A DNA stretch of 41,838 nt, from the NCBI GenBank assembly GCA_016793925.1, contig JAEULH010000061.1:1-41838 (forward strand), given 5' to 3'. The notes under the pieces are model-generated. The model ran no database searches. It saw nothing but the letters and a program-made list of their open reading frames with translations, and was not told the origin of the DNA. Both the position numbers and the translations under genes were made by a program. The DNA is from Rhodospirillales bacterium. GTDB lineage: Bacteria; Pseudomonadota; Alphaproteobacteria; Rhodospirillales; Defluviicoccaceae. This document shows, in pieces, positions 6,641-16,137 of this stretch. Position 1 is the first letter of the stretch. Each line of letters opens with the position of its first letter.

Positions 6641-7639
6641 ATGCTGATACCGGGTTCCGCCGACGCCGTTGTTCCGCTGCCGGTCCTGCTGCTCGCGGCT
6701 CTCGTTCTCGACGCTGCGATCGGCGGTCGGCCGGGCGTCCTCGGCGTCGTGCCGCATCCCGTCCGCGTCATCGGCGGCCTGATCGCGCGCTGCGACCGGA
6801 CGCTGAATCGGGAACGTGATGGCCACAGCCGCCGCTTGGCGCTCGGTCTTCTCGCGACCACTCTGGTCTGCGGCCTCTGCGGCGCATTCGGCTGGGTCGT
6901 GAGCGCGCTCACGCACCGTTTCCCGCCGCTGACCCTGGTCGAGTTCGCCCTTGTCGTCGCCCTGCTCGCAAGCCGCAGCCTGTTCGACCATGTCCGCGCC
7001 GTCGCCCGCGCCGTGCGGACGGGCGGCCTCGATGCCGGCCGGGTCGCCGTCGGGCGGATCGTCGGCCGCGACGTCCAAGATCTCGACGAGGCCGGCATCG
7101 CCCGCGCCGCGGTCGAGTCCTGCGCCGAGAACTTCAGCGACGGCGTCGTCGCCCCGGTCTTCTGGACCGCGCTCTTCGGCCTGCCCGGTCTGCTCGTCTA
7201 CAAGGCCGCCAACACGTTGGACAGCATGATCGGTCACAAGAGCGCGCGGTACCGTGCGTTCGGCTGGGGCGCGGCCCGGCTCGACGATCTCCTCAATCTC
7301 GCCCCGGCGCGCCTGTCGGGCCTCCTGCTTGTCGCCGCCGCCGGCATGGGATCTTTGGCGAGCGGACGCCGGGCCTGGGCTGCGATGGTGCGCGACGCGG
7401 GCAAGCACCGTTCGCCCAACGCCGGCTGGCCGGAGGCCGCCGCCGCCGGCGCCCTCGACTTGCGGCTCGGCGGCCCGCGGCGCTACGGTGCGACGGCCAT
7501 CGATGCGCCCTGGCTCGGCTGCGGCCGCGACGTCGACACGACCGACGACATCGACCGGATGCTGCGCCTGTATGTCACCGCCTGCGTGCTGGTCGCAGGC
7601 CTGCTCGCCGCATGGGCCGCGGCCAGTCTTACGACCTGA
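6641..7639 (+). CDS. cobD: Adenosylcobinamide-phosphate synthase (CobD/CbiB)
   Basis: A 332-residue multi-spanning membrane protein that attaches aminopropanol (phosphate) to adenosylcobyric acid, making the linker of the nucleotide loop. Family signatures seen are the N-terminal hydrophobic LPVLLLAALVLDAAIGG followed by HPVRVIGGLI, the segment ESCAENFSDGVVAPVFW, NTLDSMIGHK, and SPNAGWPEAAAAGAL. Length is normal for CobD/CbiB. The start ATG 6641 has no strong ribosome site; an alternative start within the first residues cannot be excluded. It is 18 bases ahead of a GST-like gene and converges on cobQ, which makes the preceding step's product, cobyric acid. Confidence 0.93.
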   Translation: MLIPGSADAVVPLPVLLLAALVLDAAIGGRPGVLGVVPHPVRVIGGLIARCDRTLNRERDGHSRRLALGLLATTLVCGLCGAFGWVVSALTHRFPPLTLVEFALVVALLASRSLFDHVRAVARAVRTGGLDAGRVAVGRIVGRDVQDLDEAGIARAAVESCAENFSDGVVAPVFWTALFGLPGLLVYKAANTLDSMIGHKSARYRAFGWGAARLDDLLNLAPARLSGLLLVAAAGMGSLASGRRAWAAMVRDAGKHRSPNAGWPEAAAAGALDLRLGGPRRYGATAIDAPWLGCGRDVDTTDDIDRMLRLYVTACVLVAGLLAAWAAASLTT

Positions 7640-7657
7640 AGGAGAAAGACCACCCCC

Positions 7658-8314
7658 ATGAGCGCGCTGACCCTTATTCTTGGCAACAAGAACTACTCCT
7701 CGTGGTCGATGCGGCCGTGGCTGGCATTGGCGCAGACCGGTGCGGCCTACGAGGAAATCGTCATACCCCTCGATCGGCCGGAGACCGCGGCCTCGATCGC
7801 GGCGTATTCGCCGTCGGGCAAGGTGCCGGTTTTGCGCGACGGCGAGCTTACGGTCTGGGATTCGCTGGCGATCATCGAGTACCTGGCCGAACGCTTCCCG
7901 GAGGCGGGGCTGTGGCCGGCGGCGGCGGACGCGCGCGCGATCGCCCGATCCGTTTCGGCCGAGATGCACGCCGGGTTTCAGGCGCTGCGCACCCACATGC
8001 CGATGAACATCCGCGCCGCGTTGCCGGGGCGCGGGCGCGCCGAGGGCGTCGAGGCCGACATCGCCCGCGTCACGGCGATCTGGCGCGACTGCCGAAGCCG
8101 TTTCGGCGGCGACGGCGCGTTTCTGTTCGGCGCGTTCTCCGCCGCCGATGCGATGTTCGCGCCGGTCGTCACCCGCTTCCAGACCTTCGCCGTCGATCTC
8201 GATCCCGTATCGCGCGCCTACGCCGACGCGGTCCTCAACTGGCCGATCGTCGCCGCGTGGTGCAAAGCCGCGGCCGATGAGCCATGGTCGCAGGCGCGTT
8301 ACGACGATCTGTGA
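7658..8314 (+). CDS. Glutathione S-transferase family protein
   Basis: A 218-residue protein with the thioredoxin-fold N-terminal GST domain: the SSWSMRPWLAL segment contains the probable glutathione-activating serine, SGKVPVL carries the cis-proline, and WDSLAIIEYLAERFP is the usual SxAI motif region. The all-helical C-terminal domain follows from about residue 90. A strong ribosome site (AAGGAG) lies upstream of ATG 7658. Substrate is unknown. It is 18 bases behind cobD and probably co-transcribed, but GSTs have no established role in cobalamin synthesis, so the link may be incidental. Its stop lies 18 bases from the end of convergent cobQ. Confidence 0.88.
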   Translation: MSALTLILGNKNYSSWSMRPWLALAQTGAAYEEIVIPLDRPETAASIAAYSPSGKVPVLRDGELTVWDSLAIIEYLAERFPEAGLWPAAADARAIARSVSAEMHAGFQALRTHMPMNIRAALPGRGRAEGVEADIARVTAIWRDCRSRFGGDGAFLFGAFSAADAMFAPVVTRFQTFAVDLDPVSRAYADAVLNWPIVAAWCKAAADEPWSQARYDDL

Positions 8315-8331
8315 GGCGAGGTGGCGGCCGC

Positions 8332-9843
8332 CTACAGCGCAACGGTCCGGGCCGCTCCCAACAGACCGTCCAGATCGAGGTGTTCGGCCAGATGGTCGGC
8401 CAGCGCGTCGAGCGCCTCCTCGACCCCTGCCTCGTAGGCGACCGCGCTGTCGCCTCGCGCCCGCAGCCGGCGGAGGAGGGCAGAGCGAAAACCGTCGGCG
8501 GCGAACAGGCCGTGGAGATAGCAGCCGAACACGCGGCCGTCGCTCGAGACGCAGCCGTCGCTTCGCGCGTCGAGGCGCAGCATCGGCCGGGACAGCCCGG
8601 CGCCCGTGGTCCGACCCATGTGCATCTCGTAGCCGCGCACCGCCTCCCCGGTCGTGACGTCCAGGCCCTGCGCCTCGACCAGAGCCTTTTCGCCGGCGAG
8701 GGTCGTTTCGACATCGAGCAGGCCGAGGCCGGGGGCGTCGCCGGCGGGCCCTTCGATGCCCATGGGGTCGCGCACGACCGTCCCCAGCATCTGGTAGCCG
8801 CCGCACAGGCCGACGACCAGTCCGCCGCGGCGAACGTGGGCGCGCACGTCGATGTCCCAGCCCTCGCTGCGCAGGAAGGCGAGGTCCGCGATGGTCGCCT
8901 TCGAGCCCGGCAGCACGATCATGTCCGTATCGCCGGGGATGGCTGTGCCCGGGTGGATGAAGCGGACCTCGACATCGGGCTCGGCAATGAGCGGATCGAG
9001 ATCGTCGAAGTTGGCGATCCGCCGCAGCATGGGCACGGCGACGAGGATCCGCGCGCCGGCCTCGGCGGGCGCCGGCGGACGCTCGAGCGCGACCGCGTCC
9101 TCGGCGGGCAGCCTCCGCGCCGGCGCGAACCAGGGGACGACGCCGAAGCCGGCGAGCCCGGTGCGGGCGGCAATGATCGCCAGGCCGTCGTCGAAGAGGC
9201 TGACGTCGCCGCGGAACTTGTTGATGATGAAGCCGGCGAGGCGGTTGCGGTCGGCGTCGTCGAGCAGGCTCCAGGTGCCGACGATGCTGGCGATGACGCC
9301 GCCGCGGTCGATGTCGCCGATGAGCACGACCGGGGCGTCAACGGCTTCGGCGAAGCCCATGTTGGCGATGTCGCCGGCGCGCAGGTTGACCTCCGCCGGG
9401 CTGCCGGCTCCCTCGATCAGGACCAGGTCGGCGTTCGCAGCGAGCCTCGCGAAGCTTTCGCAGACCTTGGCCAGCAGGGTCGGCTTGAGCCGCTGGTAGT
9501 CGCGCGCCCGCGCCGAGGTCAGCACCCGCCCCTGAACCACGACCTGAGCGCCGATGTCGGTCTGCGGTTTGAGCAGCACCGGGTTCATGTCGACGATCGG
9601 CGCGAGCCCGCAGGCCCTGGCCTGCAGCGCCTGGGCCCGACCGATCTCGCCGCCATCGATGGTTACGGCGGCGTTGTTCGACATGTTCTGCGGCTTGAAC
9701 GGGCGCACCGCCAGTCCGCGCCGGTGGAAGGCGCGGCACAGTCCGGCAGTGATGAGTGACTTGCCGACGTCCGATCCCGTGCCCTGCAGCATCAGCGCCC
9801 GGGGACGCCGGCCGCAATGCGGCCGCTCAGCTCCCGGCGGCAA
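8332..9843 (-). CDS. cobQ: Cobyric acid synthase (CobQ)
   Basis: A 503-residue glutamine-dependent amidotransferase that amidates positions b, d, e and g of adenosylcobyrinic acid a,c-diamide using ATP. The N-terminal dethiobiotin-synthetase-like domain has the P-loop GTGSDVGKS (21-29) and [13 protein letters not shown] (49-61). The C-terminal glutaminase domain has the nucleophile Cys347 in [10 protein letters not shown] and a YLHGLF motif near the end. The start at ATG 9843 overlaps the upstream lipoprotein gene by 17 bases; the family similarity begins about residue 14, so a start at Met18 is possible. It is the last gene of the riboswitch-led operon. Confidence 0.95.
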   Translation of the reverse strand: MPPGAERPHCGRRPRALMLQGTGSDVGKSLITAGLCRAFHRRGLAVRPFKPQNMSNNAAVTIDGGEIGRAQALQARACGLAPIVDMNPVLLKPQTDIGAQVVVQGRVLTSARARDYQRLKPTLLAKVCESFARLAANADLVLIEGAGSPAEVNLRAGDIANMGFAEAVDAPVVLIGDIDRGGVIASIVGTWSLLDDADRNRLAGFIINKFRGDVSLFDDGLAIIAARTGLAGFGVVPWFAPARRLPAEDAVALERPPAPAEAGARILVAVPMLRRIANFDDLDPLIAEPDVEVRFIHPGTAIPGDTDMIVLPGSKATIADLAFLRSEGWDIDVRAHVRRGGLVVGLCGGYQMLGTVVRDPMGIEGPAGDAPGLGLLDVETTLAGEKALVEAQGLDVTTGEAVRGYEMHMGRTTGAGLSRPMLRLDARSDGCVSSDGRVFGCYLHGLFAADGFRSALLRRLRARGDSAVAYEAGVEEALDALADHLAEHLDLDGLLGAARTVAL

Positions 9844-10516
9844 GCGTCTGCCTCAGCGGGTCGGCTTCGGGGTTGGAAACCTCGCGCCGGAGCACGATCG
9901 CCTCAGGCGCGACGTCGCGCCCGTAGAAGGCCTTGTTCAGATCGTTGCGGCGAATGATCCCGGCGCCCTCCAGGCTCATCCCGGCGAAGAGCCCCGAGAT
10001 GTTCGAGAAGCCGACGATGTCGGGGCCGAGCGCGGTTGTCGTCGCCGCGCTGATACCACCGCCGACTTCGCCGAGGGCGAATTGCAGGTCGCCGCCGAAC
10101 TTGCCTTGATTGCGGATGACGGCCTGGACCGCACGGTCGGTGCGCAGGATCATGACCACATCGGCCGACTGGAACCCCACCTGCAGGCCGAAGCTGGCGG
10201 AGGCCAGATTGTAGAAGGCCGGATAGCTCCACGTCCCATCGGCGCCCCGGGCGAGGACGACGCCGGAACCGCCCTGGGCGCCGACGATGAACGCGCCCTT
10301 CGTCACCGACGGGAAGATGGCGATGCCGCGCGCGGTGCGCAGATTCTCGCGAAACAGCTTCGCCATGTCGTCGTCCTGGTTCTTCAGTCGCTCCACCGCC
10401 CAGCGCGAGGCGTCGGTGAGGCTGCCGGCCTCGGTGCGGGCATCCCAGGTGCGCGAGCAGGCGACAAGCTGGGTGAGCAGAAGAGCGATAACGACGATTT
10501 TGAACATCGGGCGCAT
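9827..10516 (-). CDS. SYLF-domain (Ysc84-like) lipoprotein
   Basis: A 229-residue protein with a lipoprotein signal: hydrophobic residues 5-19 and lipobox LVAC with Cys20. The mature part matches the SYLF/Ysc84 lipid-binding family: [25 protein letters not shown], then [19 protein letters not shown], and later [16 protein letters not shown]. In eukaryotes SYLF binds phosphoinositides; bacterial roles are not established. I chose ATG 10516 because GGAGG lies 10 bases upstream and the signal peptide starts there; the open frame reaches back to 10570. It sits between cobO and cobQ, overlapping cobQ, so it should be co-expressed with cobalamin genes although it has no known place in that pathway. 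Confidence 0.88.
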   Translation of the reverse strand: MRPMFKIVVIALLLTQLVACSRTWDARTEAGSLTDASRWAVERLKNQDDDMAKLFRENLRTARGIAIFPSVTKGAFIVGAQGGSGVVLARGADGTWSYPAFYNLASASFGLQVGFQSADVVMILRTDRAVQAVIRNQGKFGGDLQFALGEVGGGISAATTTALGPDIVGFSNISGLFAGMSLEGAGIIRRNDLNKAFYGRDVAPEAIVLRREVSNPEADPLRQTLAAGS

Positions 10517-10573
10517 GGATTGGGAACCTCCGGTTGCGGCGAGGGGACCATGCCGCATGCGGAGGCGCAAGGA

Positions 10574-11206
10574 TCAAAATTCGACGCCGGCCTGCGCCTT
10601 TACCCCGGACCGGAACGGGTGCTTGATCATGGCCATCTCCGTTACCAGATCCGCGGCCTCGATCAGCTCTTCCTTGGCGTTGCGGCCGGTGACGACGACA
10701 TGGAGGTCCCGCGGCCGGGCGCTCAGCGTCGCCAGGATATCGTCGAGTTCGAGATAGCCGTAGCGCAGGACGATGTTGAGCTCGTCGAGGATGACCATGC
10801 GATAGCTCGAATCGGCGATCATCGCCTTCGCGGTGTCCCAGGCCTGGCGGGCCGCGGCGATATCGCGTTGGCGATCCTGCGTGTCCCAGGTGAAGCCCTC
10901 GCCCATGGCCCGGATCACGCAGAGGTCGGGGAAGCGGGCGAGGATATCGCGCTCGCCCGTGTGCCAGGCGCCCTTGACGAACTGCACGATGCCGACCTTG
11001 AAGCCGTGGCCGATGCAGCGCATCGCCAAGCCCATGGCGGCCGTCGTCTTGCCCTTGCCCTTGCCGGTGTGGACCATCAAAAGGCCGCGCTCTTCCGTCT
11101 TGCTCGCGACGATCTTGTCGCGTGCGGCCTTCTTCTTGGCCATCTTTTCGGCGTGGCGGCGGTCGAGTTCCTCTTCGCTGCCCGATGCCCGCTCTTCCTG
11201 GCTCAA
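10574..11206 (-). CDS. cobO: Cob(I)yrinic acid a,c-diamide adenosyltransferase (CobO)
   Basis: A 210-residue CobO/BtuR-type enzyme that adds the 5'-deoxyadenosyl group from ATP to the cobalt of corrinoids. It has the basic N-terminal region MAKKKAARDKI, the P-loop HTGKGKGKTTAA near residues 47-56, VGIVQFVKGAW, MGEGFTWDTQD and DELNIVLRYGYL. The frame stays open far upstream, but family proteins begin shortly before the basic region. TTG at 11206 gives the expected N terminus SQEERA and has a very strong GGAGGAG ribosome site about 6 bases upstream, so a TTG start is preferred. It follows cobN by 14 bases. Confidence 0.94.
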   Translation of the reverse strand: MSQEERASGSEEELDRRHAEKMAKKKAARDKIVASKTEERGLLMVHTGKGKGKTTAAMGLAMRCIGHGFKVGIVQFVKGAWHTGERDILARFPDLCVIRAMGEGFTWDTQDRQRDIAAARQAWDTAKAMIADSSYRMVILDELNIVLRYGYLELDDILATLSARPRDLHVVVTGRNAKEELIEAADLVTEMAMIKHPFRSGVKAQAGVEF

Positions 11207-11220
11207 TGCTCGCTCCTCCG

Positions 11221-14200
11221 TCAGTCGCTGGCCGCGCTTGCGCCGGCGCCCGCTCCGGTCGCGGCCGCCCCCTGCTTCGCCAGCCTGTTGAGAACCTGGT
11301 GGGCGCCGTTGACGCGCGGTCGCCACAACCCCCGGTCCATCGCCTCGATCAGCCGTTCGCTCATCTCGCGAAGCGCCGCCGGATTGTTCTCGGCGATGAA
11401 GTCGCAGACCGTCTCGTCGTCGAGGTAGGCCTGGAAGACGGCGTCGAAGTGGTGGTCCTCGACACAGCGGGCCGTTGCCGCGAAGGCGAACAGGTAATCG
11501 ACGGTGGCGGCCATTTCGAAGGCGCCCTTGTAGCCGTGGCGCATGACGCCGGCGATCCATTTCGGGTTGACGACCCGGGCGCGGACGACGCGGGCGATCT
11601 CTTCCGACAAGGTGCGCACCCGGGGCTGTTCGGGGCGGGCGTGGTCGGCGTGATAGATCGCCGGCTGGCCGCCGGAGAGCACCCGGACGCTCGCCGCAAG
11701 ACCGCCTTCGAACTGGTAGTAGTCATCGGAATCGAGAATGTCGTGCTCGCGGTTGTCCTGGTTCTGCACCACCACCTCGACGCCGCGCAGGCGGCGGGCG
11801 AAGTGATCGTGCGCCGCGCGTCCTTCGAGGCCGGCGCCGTATGCGTAGCCGCTCCAGGCGAGATAGGCCTGGGCGAGGTCGGCATCGCTCTGCCAGCCGC
11901 GCTCGTCGATCAGCGCCTGCAGGCCGGCGCCGTAGGCGCCCGGCTTGGAGCCGAACACCCGGCAGCCGGCGAGGCGGGCGGCGTCCTCTGCGCTGGAGCC
12001 TTCGGCCGTCAGCCGAGCCGTTTCGGAACGTGCCTTCGCTGCGAGCGGATTGACCTCCTCGGTCTCGTCGAGCGCAGCGACGGCGCGCGCAGCCGAATCG
12101 AACAGCGCGATCAGCCCGGGAAAGGCGTCGCGGAAGAAGCCCGAGACGCGCAGGGTGACGTCGACCCGCGGTCGGTCGAGGACGTCGAACGGAAGGATCT
12201 CGAACCCGGTCACCCGCCGCGAGGCGCTGTCCCATGTCGGGCGGACGCCGAGCAGGGCCAGGGCCTGCGCAATATCGTCGCCGCCGGTGCGCATGTTGCT
12301 GGTGCCCCAGGCGGTCAGCGCCAGGGTCCGCGGCCAGGCGCCGTGCTCCTGAGCGTGGCGCTCGACCAGCAGCGCGGCCGACTTCCAGCCCAACGTCCAG
12401 GCCGCCGGCGTCGGCACGGTGCGGGTATCGACCGAGTAGAAGTTCTTGCCCGTCGGCAGCACGTCCGGCTTGCCGCGGGTGGGTGCACCCGAAGGCCCCG
12501 GCTTGACGAACCGTCCGGCGAGCCCGGTGAGCAGGCCGGCGAGTTCGCCCTCGCCGCAGGCGTCCACCGCCGGGCGCAGACGCTGTTCGACCTCGGCCAG
12601 CACGGCGGCGGCGGCCACCCAGTCGGGCTCCGGGATCCGTTCGCCGGCGATGAGCGCGGCCGCCAGTGTCTCAAGCCGCTCCACCGTGTCCCCCGTCGTC
12701 CGCCACGGATCGGATCGCGTTTCGAGCAGAGCTTCGGGTCGCGGCCCGTCCCACGGCGCGGCCGCCTCGCAGTCGAGCGGATCGAAGGCCAGCCGCAGAT
12801 CTTCGGCCAGCGCCCGGTGCAGGGAAGCGTCCCCGCCCTTGCCGCCGCCGCGGGGGATGCGCACCAGCGCAACGAGGAGATCGCGAAGCTGCGCGCCCGC
12901 GGGCGAGCGGCCGAAGATGTGGAGGCCGTCGCGGATCTGCATTTCCTTGAGTTCGCAGAGGTAGGCGTCGAGCTTGCCCAGCGCCGCGTCCCGCTCCTCG
13001 TTCACGTCCATGCCGCAGTCGATATCGAGGCCCGTCGCCCGGCACAGCGAGAGGATGTCCTCGGCCAGCACGCGCAGCCGCCGCGGATCGACCCCGGCCG
13101 CCTCGTAGTACTCGTCGACGAGCTGTTCGAGATCGCGCAACGGCCCGTAGCTTTCCGCCCGGGTCATCGGCGGCGTGAGATGGTCGACGATCACCGCCTG
13201 GGCCCGGCGCTTCGCCTGGGTGCCCTCGCCGGGATCGTTGACGATAAAGGGGTAGAGGTGAGGCAGCGGCCCAAGCGCCGCCTCGGGCAGGCACTCGGCG
13301 GACAGGGCCAGGCTCTTGCCCGGCAGCCATTCCAGGTTGCCGTGCTTGCCCATGTGGACGACGGCGTCGGCCCGGAAGCCGTCGCGCAACCAGGCATAGA
13401 AGGCGAGGTAGCCGTGCGGCGGCGGCAGATCGGGATCGTGATAGCTGGCGGCCGGGTCGATGTTGTAGCCGCGCGCCGGCTGCAGGCCGACGACCACGTT
13501 GCCGAAGCGCAGCGCGGCGATGGCAAAGCGGCCGCAGTCGAGCCGGCCCGGGCGGTACATCGGGTCGGCCTCGGGCGGGCCCCAGCGGTTCGTGACCGCG
13601 TCCTGGACCGCCCGCGGCAGGGAGGCGAAGAACGGGGCGTAGTCGCCGAGCGACAGGGTCTCCGTAACCTGGCGTCGGTCGAGAGCGGCGATGGCGTTGG
13701 TCGGTCCCGCGGCGAGGCCGGCAATGAGGGCGTTGCCGTCGGCCGGGGGATCCTCGACGCGGTAGCCGGCCGCGGCCAGCGCGTGAAGAGCGTTGATCGT
13801 GCCGGCGGGGGTGTCGAGGCCGACCCCGTTGCCGATGCGGCCGTCGCGATTGGGATAGTTGGCGAGGACCAGTGCGATCCGCCGCTCGCAGGCCTGCTTG
13901 CGGCGCAGGCGGCTCCAGCCCGCCGCCATGGCGCAAACGAAGTCGACCCGGTCGGACACGGGTCCGTACCCGACCAGATCGGCCTCGGTGAGCGGATCGC
14001 GGTAACCCTCGGTCTTGAACGAGACGGCACGGCTCATGATCCGGCCGTCGACCTCGGGCAGAGCCACGTTCATGGCGATATCGGTCGCCGACAGGCCATG
14101 CGTCCCCTCGCGCCAGGCGGCTTCGCCGGACGTCGCGAAGACCACTTGCACGACCGGACAGTCGCAGGCGTCGAACGGCGTCGCCGTCGCCTCGCTGCCC

Positions 14201-15039
14201 GGCGCCGAGACGGCGAAACCGGTGGCGTTGAGGATCACGTCAGGTGGAGCCTGCGCGAGGACGTCCTCGAGCACGGCCGCGGCGAGGGGATCCTTCAGGC
14301 TGGCGACGAAGACCGGCAAGGGGTTGAGGCCGTGGCGGGAGAGCCCGTCGATGAGCGCGTCGACGCCCCTGAGGTTGCCGGCCTGGACCAGCGCCCGGTA
14401 GAAGACCAGCGCCGCGATCGGCCGTTCGTCCACCCAACCGGCGCGCACCGCCGCCAGATCGTCGCCCGTCCCGCTCCCGGCGTAGAGGCCGGCGCGCAGC
14501 AATGGCTTCGGCTCGCGCCAGCGGCCGGGCCGGCCGATGAGCGACCCGGCGTAGCGCAGGAACCCGGTGGCGTTGTCGACGCCGCCGTGGACCAGGTATT
14601 GCCAGAGCCGGTGCCAGGCCTCGGCCGCAATCGTCGACTCTTCGGCAAGCTCGGCGTCGGGCTGGTCGTCGCCTGGGAGAAAGGCAACCGGAATGGCCCG
14701 CTCGCGGGCGGTCGCAGCGATCTGTTCGACCCCGTAGGGCCAATAGCCTCGACCCCCGAGCAGGCGGACCACGACAAGCCTGGCGTGGGCCACGACGGTC
14801 TCGACATAAAGATCGACCGAGAGGTTGTGGCCGAGGCGAAGCAGGTTGGCGAGGCGCAGGCTCGGCCCGCCTTCAGCCTCTGCGTCGTTCGCCGGAGCAA
14901 GCCGGGCCTGGGCCGCGGCGAGGCAGGCGATCTCGGTATCGGCCGCGCTCAGCACGACGATCTCGCCCGGGCTCTGGCCGAGGTCGACCGCGCCGCTGCC
15001 GTCGTCGATGCCGCCCGGCCTCGTTGCGAGGAGATGCAT
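11221..15039 (-). CDS. cobN: Cobaltochelatase large subunit (CobN)
   Basis: A 1272-residue protein, the usual length of aerobic CobN, which with CobS and CobT chelatase subunits inserts Co2+ into hydrogenobyrinic acid a,c-diamide at the cost of ATP. Family segments include LLGGRGYWPYGVEQI near the N terminus, RIGNGVGLDTPAGTINALHAL, VVHMGKHGNLEWLPGKSLAL, LTAWGTSNMRTGGDDIAQALALLGVRP, and KWIAGVMRHGYKGAFEMAATVDYLF near the C terminus. All parts of the family appear to be present, with no frameshift. No AAA-type chelatase subunits lie in the window, so they must be elsewhere. It lies between cobW and cobO in the riboswitch-led operon. Confidence 0.96.
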   Translation of the reverse strand: MHLLATRPGGIDDGSGAVDLGQSPGEIVVLSAADTEIACLAAAQARLAPANDAEAEGGPSLRLANLLRLGHNLSVDLYVETVVAHARLVVVRLLGGRGYWPYGVEQIAATARERAIPVAFLPGDDQPDAELAEESTIAAEAWHRLWQYLVHGGVDNATGFLRYAGSLIGRPGRWREPKPLLRAGLYAGSGTGDDLAAVRAGWVDERPIAALVFYRALVQAGNLRGVDALIDGLSRHGLNPLPVFVASLKDPLAAAVLEDVLAQAPPDVILNATGFAVSAPGSEATATPFDACDCPVVQVVFATSGEAAWREGTHGLSATDIAMNVALPEVDGRIMSRAVSFKTEGYRDPLTEADLVGYGPVSDRVDFVCAMAAGWSRLRRKQACERRIALVLANYPNRDGRIGNGVGLDTPAGTINALHALAAAGYRVEDPPADGNALIAGLAAGPTNAIAALDRRQVTETLSLGDYAPFFASLPRAVQDAVTNRWGPPEADPMYRPGRLDCGRFAIAALRFGNVVVGLQPARGYNIDPAASYHDPDLPPPHGYLAFYAWLRDGFRADAVVHMGKHGNLEWLPGKSLALSAECLPEAALGPLPHLYPFIVNDPGEGTQAKRRAQAVIVDHLTPPMTRAESYGPLRDLEQLVDEYYEAAGVDPRRLRVLAEDILSLCRATGLDIDCGMDVNEERDAALGKLDAYLCELKEMQIRDGLHIFGRSPAGAQLRDLLVALVRIPRGGGKGGDASLHRALAEDLRLAFDPLDCEAAAPWDGPRPEALLETRSDPWRTTGDTVERLETLAAALIAGERIPEPDWVAAAAVLAEVEQRLRPAVDACGEGELAGLLTGLAGRFVKPGPSGAPTRGKPDVLPTGKNFYSVDTRTVPTPAAWTLGWKSAALLVERHAQEHGAWPRTLALTAWGTSNMRTGGDDIAQALALLGVRPTWDSASRRVTGFEILPFDVLDRPRVDVTLRVSGFFRDAFPGLIALFDSAARAVAALDETEEVNPLAAKARSETARLTAEGSSAEDAARLAGCRVFGSKPGAYGAGLQALIDERGWQSDADLAQAYLAWSGYAYGAGLEGRAAHDHFARRLRGVEVVVQNQDNREHDILDSDDYYQFEGGLAASVRVLSGGQPAIYHADHARPEQPRVRTLSEEIARVVRARVVNPKWIAGVMRHGYKGAFEMAATVDYLFAFAATARCVEDHHFDAVFQAYLDDETVCDFIAENNPAALREMSERLIEAMDRGLWRPRVNGAHQVLNRLAKQGAAATGAGAGASAASD

Positions 15040-15074
15040 CGATCAGCGGTCCCGCATGCGCATCCGCCGGCGGA

Positions 15075-16124
15075 TCATTCCGCGGCGTCCGCTGCGGTTT
15101 CGAGCCCCGCGAGGACCGCGTTCACCGCCGACCTGTCGACGTCGCGCTCGGCGATGACGACGAGTTCGCTCCGGCGGGCCTCGCCGGGCCGCCACGGCCT
15201 GTCGTAGTAGCGCTCGATGCGGGCGCCTACGGCCTGGACCACATGGCGCATGGCCTTGCCCGGCACATCGACGAAGCCCTTGATCCTGAGCACGTCGTGC
15301 CGGCCGGCGGCGGCGTGGACGCGCGCGTCGAGCAGAGCGGGATCGGCGACGGGTCCCGGTGCGACGATGAAGCTGACGAAGTCGTCGTGGTCATGGACGT
15401 CTTCGCCGTCGTGAACGGAGACCCGCGCGTCGATGCCGTCTTCGGCCGCCGCGTCGAGGCCGAGGACGACCATCGGCTCGAGCGCGCCATGGATGGCGCC
15501 CATCACCTTCACGCCTTCGCGCAAGCCGGCTTCGACGCGCGCGCGCACGGCAGCCAGGGCCTCGTCGTCGAGCCGGTCGAGCTTGTTGAGGACGACCATG
15601 TCGGCGCAGGCGAGCTGGTCGGAGAAGACTTCCTCCAGCGGCGCGTCGTGCTCCGGCGCCGGATCGGCGGAGGAGAAAGCCTGAGCGGGACCCGGGTCGG
15701 AGGCGAAGCGACCGGCGGCGACCGCCGGCGCGTCGACCACGGTGACGACCCCGTCGACGGTGACCTGGGAGCGGACCTCCGGCCAATTGAAGGCCTTGAC
15801 CAGCGGCTTGGGCAGGGCGAGCCCGGAGGTCTCGATGATGATGTGGTCGGGTCGCTCGGCGCGCGCGAGCAGGCGCTCCATCGTCGGCAGGAACTCGTCG
15901 GCGACGGTGCAGCAGATGCAACCGTTGGCCAGTTCGATCACGTCGTCGTCGCCGCAGCCGGCGATGCCGCAGCCGAGCAGCAGTTCCCGGTCGATGCCGA
16001 GGTCGCCGAACTCGTTGATGATCAGCGCCAGCCGGCGGCCCTGGGCGTTTGCGACAAGGTGTCGGATCAGCGTGGTCTTGCCTGAGCCGAGAAAGCCCGT
16101 CACCACCGTCGCCGGTATCTTCAT
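15075..16124 (-). CDS. cobW: CobW-family G3E GTPase (metal chaperone)
   Basis: A 349-residue GTPase of the G3E family. It shows the Walker A motif TGFLGSGKT (9-17), INEFGDLGID (36-45), the metal-binding GCICC motif with Cys69, Cys71 and Cys72, and the guanine-specificity motif NKLD. A His/Asp-rich stretch VHDGEDVHDHDD near the middle is typical of metal-handling members. The C-terminal CobW domain is present. CobW proteins are thought to deliver Co2+ to CobN, which fits its place directly upstream of cobN with a 35-base gap. Length is normal. Confidence 0.94.
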   Translation of the reverse strand: MKIPATVVTGFLGSGKTTLIRHLVANAQGRRLALIINEFGDLGIDRELLLGCGIAGCGDDDVIELANGCICCTVADEFLPTMERLLARAERPDHIIIETSGLALPKPLVKAFNWPEVRSQVTVDGVVTVVDAPAVAAGRFASDPGPAQAFSSADPAPEHDAPLEEVFSDQLACADMVVLNKLDRLDDEALAAVRARVEAGLREGVKVMGAIHGALEPMVVLGLDAAAEDGIDARVSVHDGEDVHDHDDFVSFIVAPGPVADPALLDARVHAAAGRHDVLRIKGFVDVPGKAMRHVVQAVGARIERYYDRPWRPGEARRSELVVIAERDVDRSAVNAVLAGLETAADAAE

Positions 16125-16137
16125 GTCCCGCTGTCCC

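Noticed and set aside
6329-8806. An 825-codon open frame on the minus strand opposite cobD and the GST gene
   Set aside because: Its product is Arg/Gly/Ala-rich and low in complexity, as expected for an antisense frame of GC-rich coding DNA. cobD and the GST gene on the other strand have clear family motifs.
11122-15207. A 1361-codon plus-strand frame opposite cobN
   Set aside because: It is a mirror frame of cobN caused by codon bias. It shows no domains and spans several real genes on the other strand.
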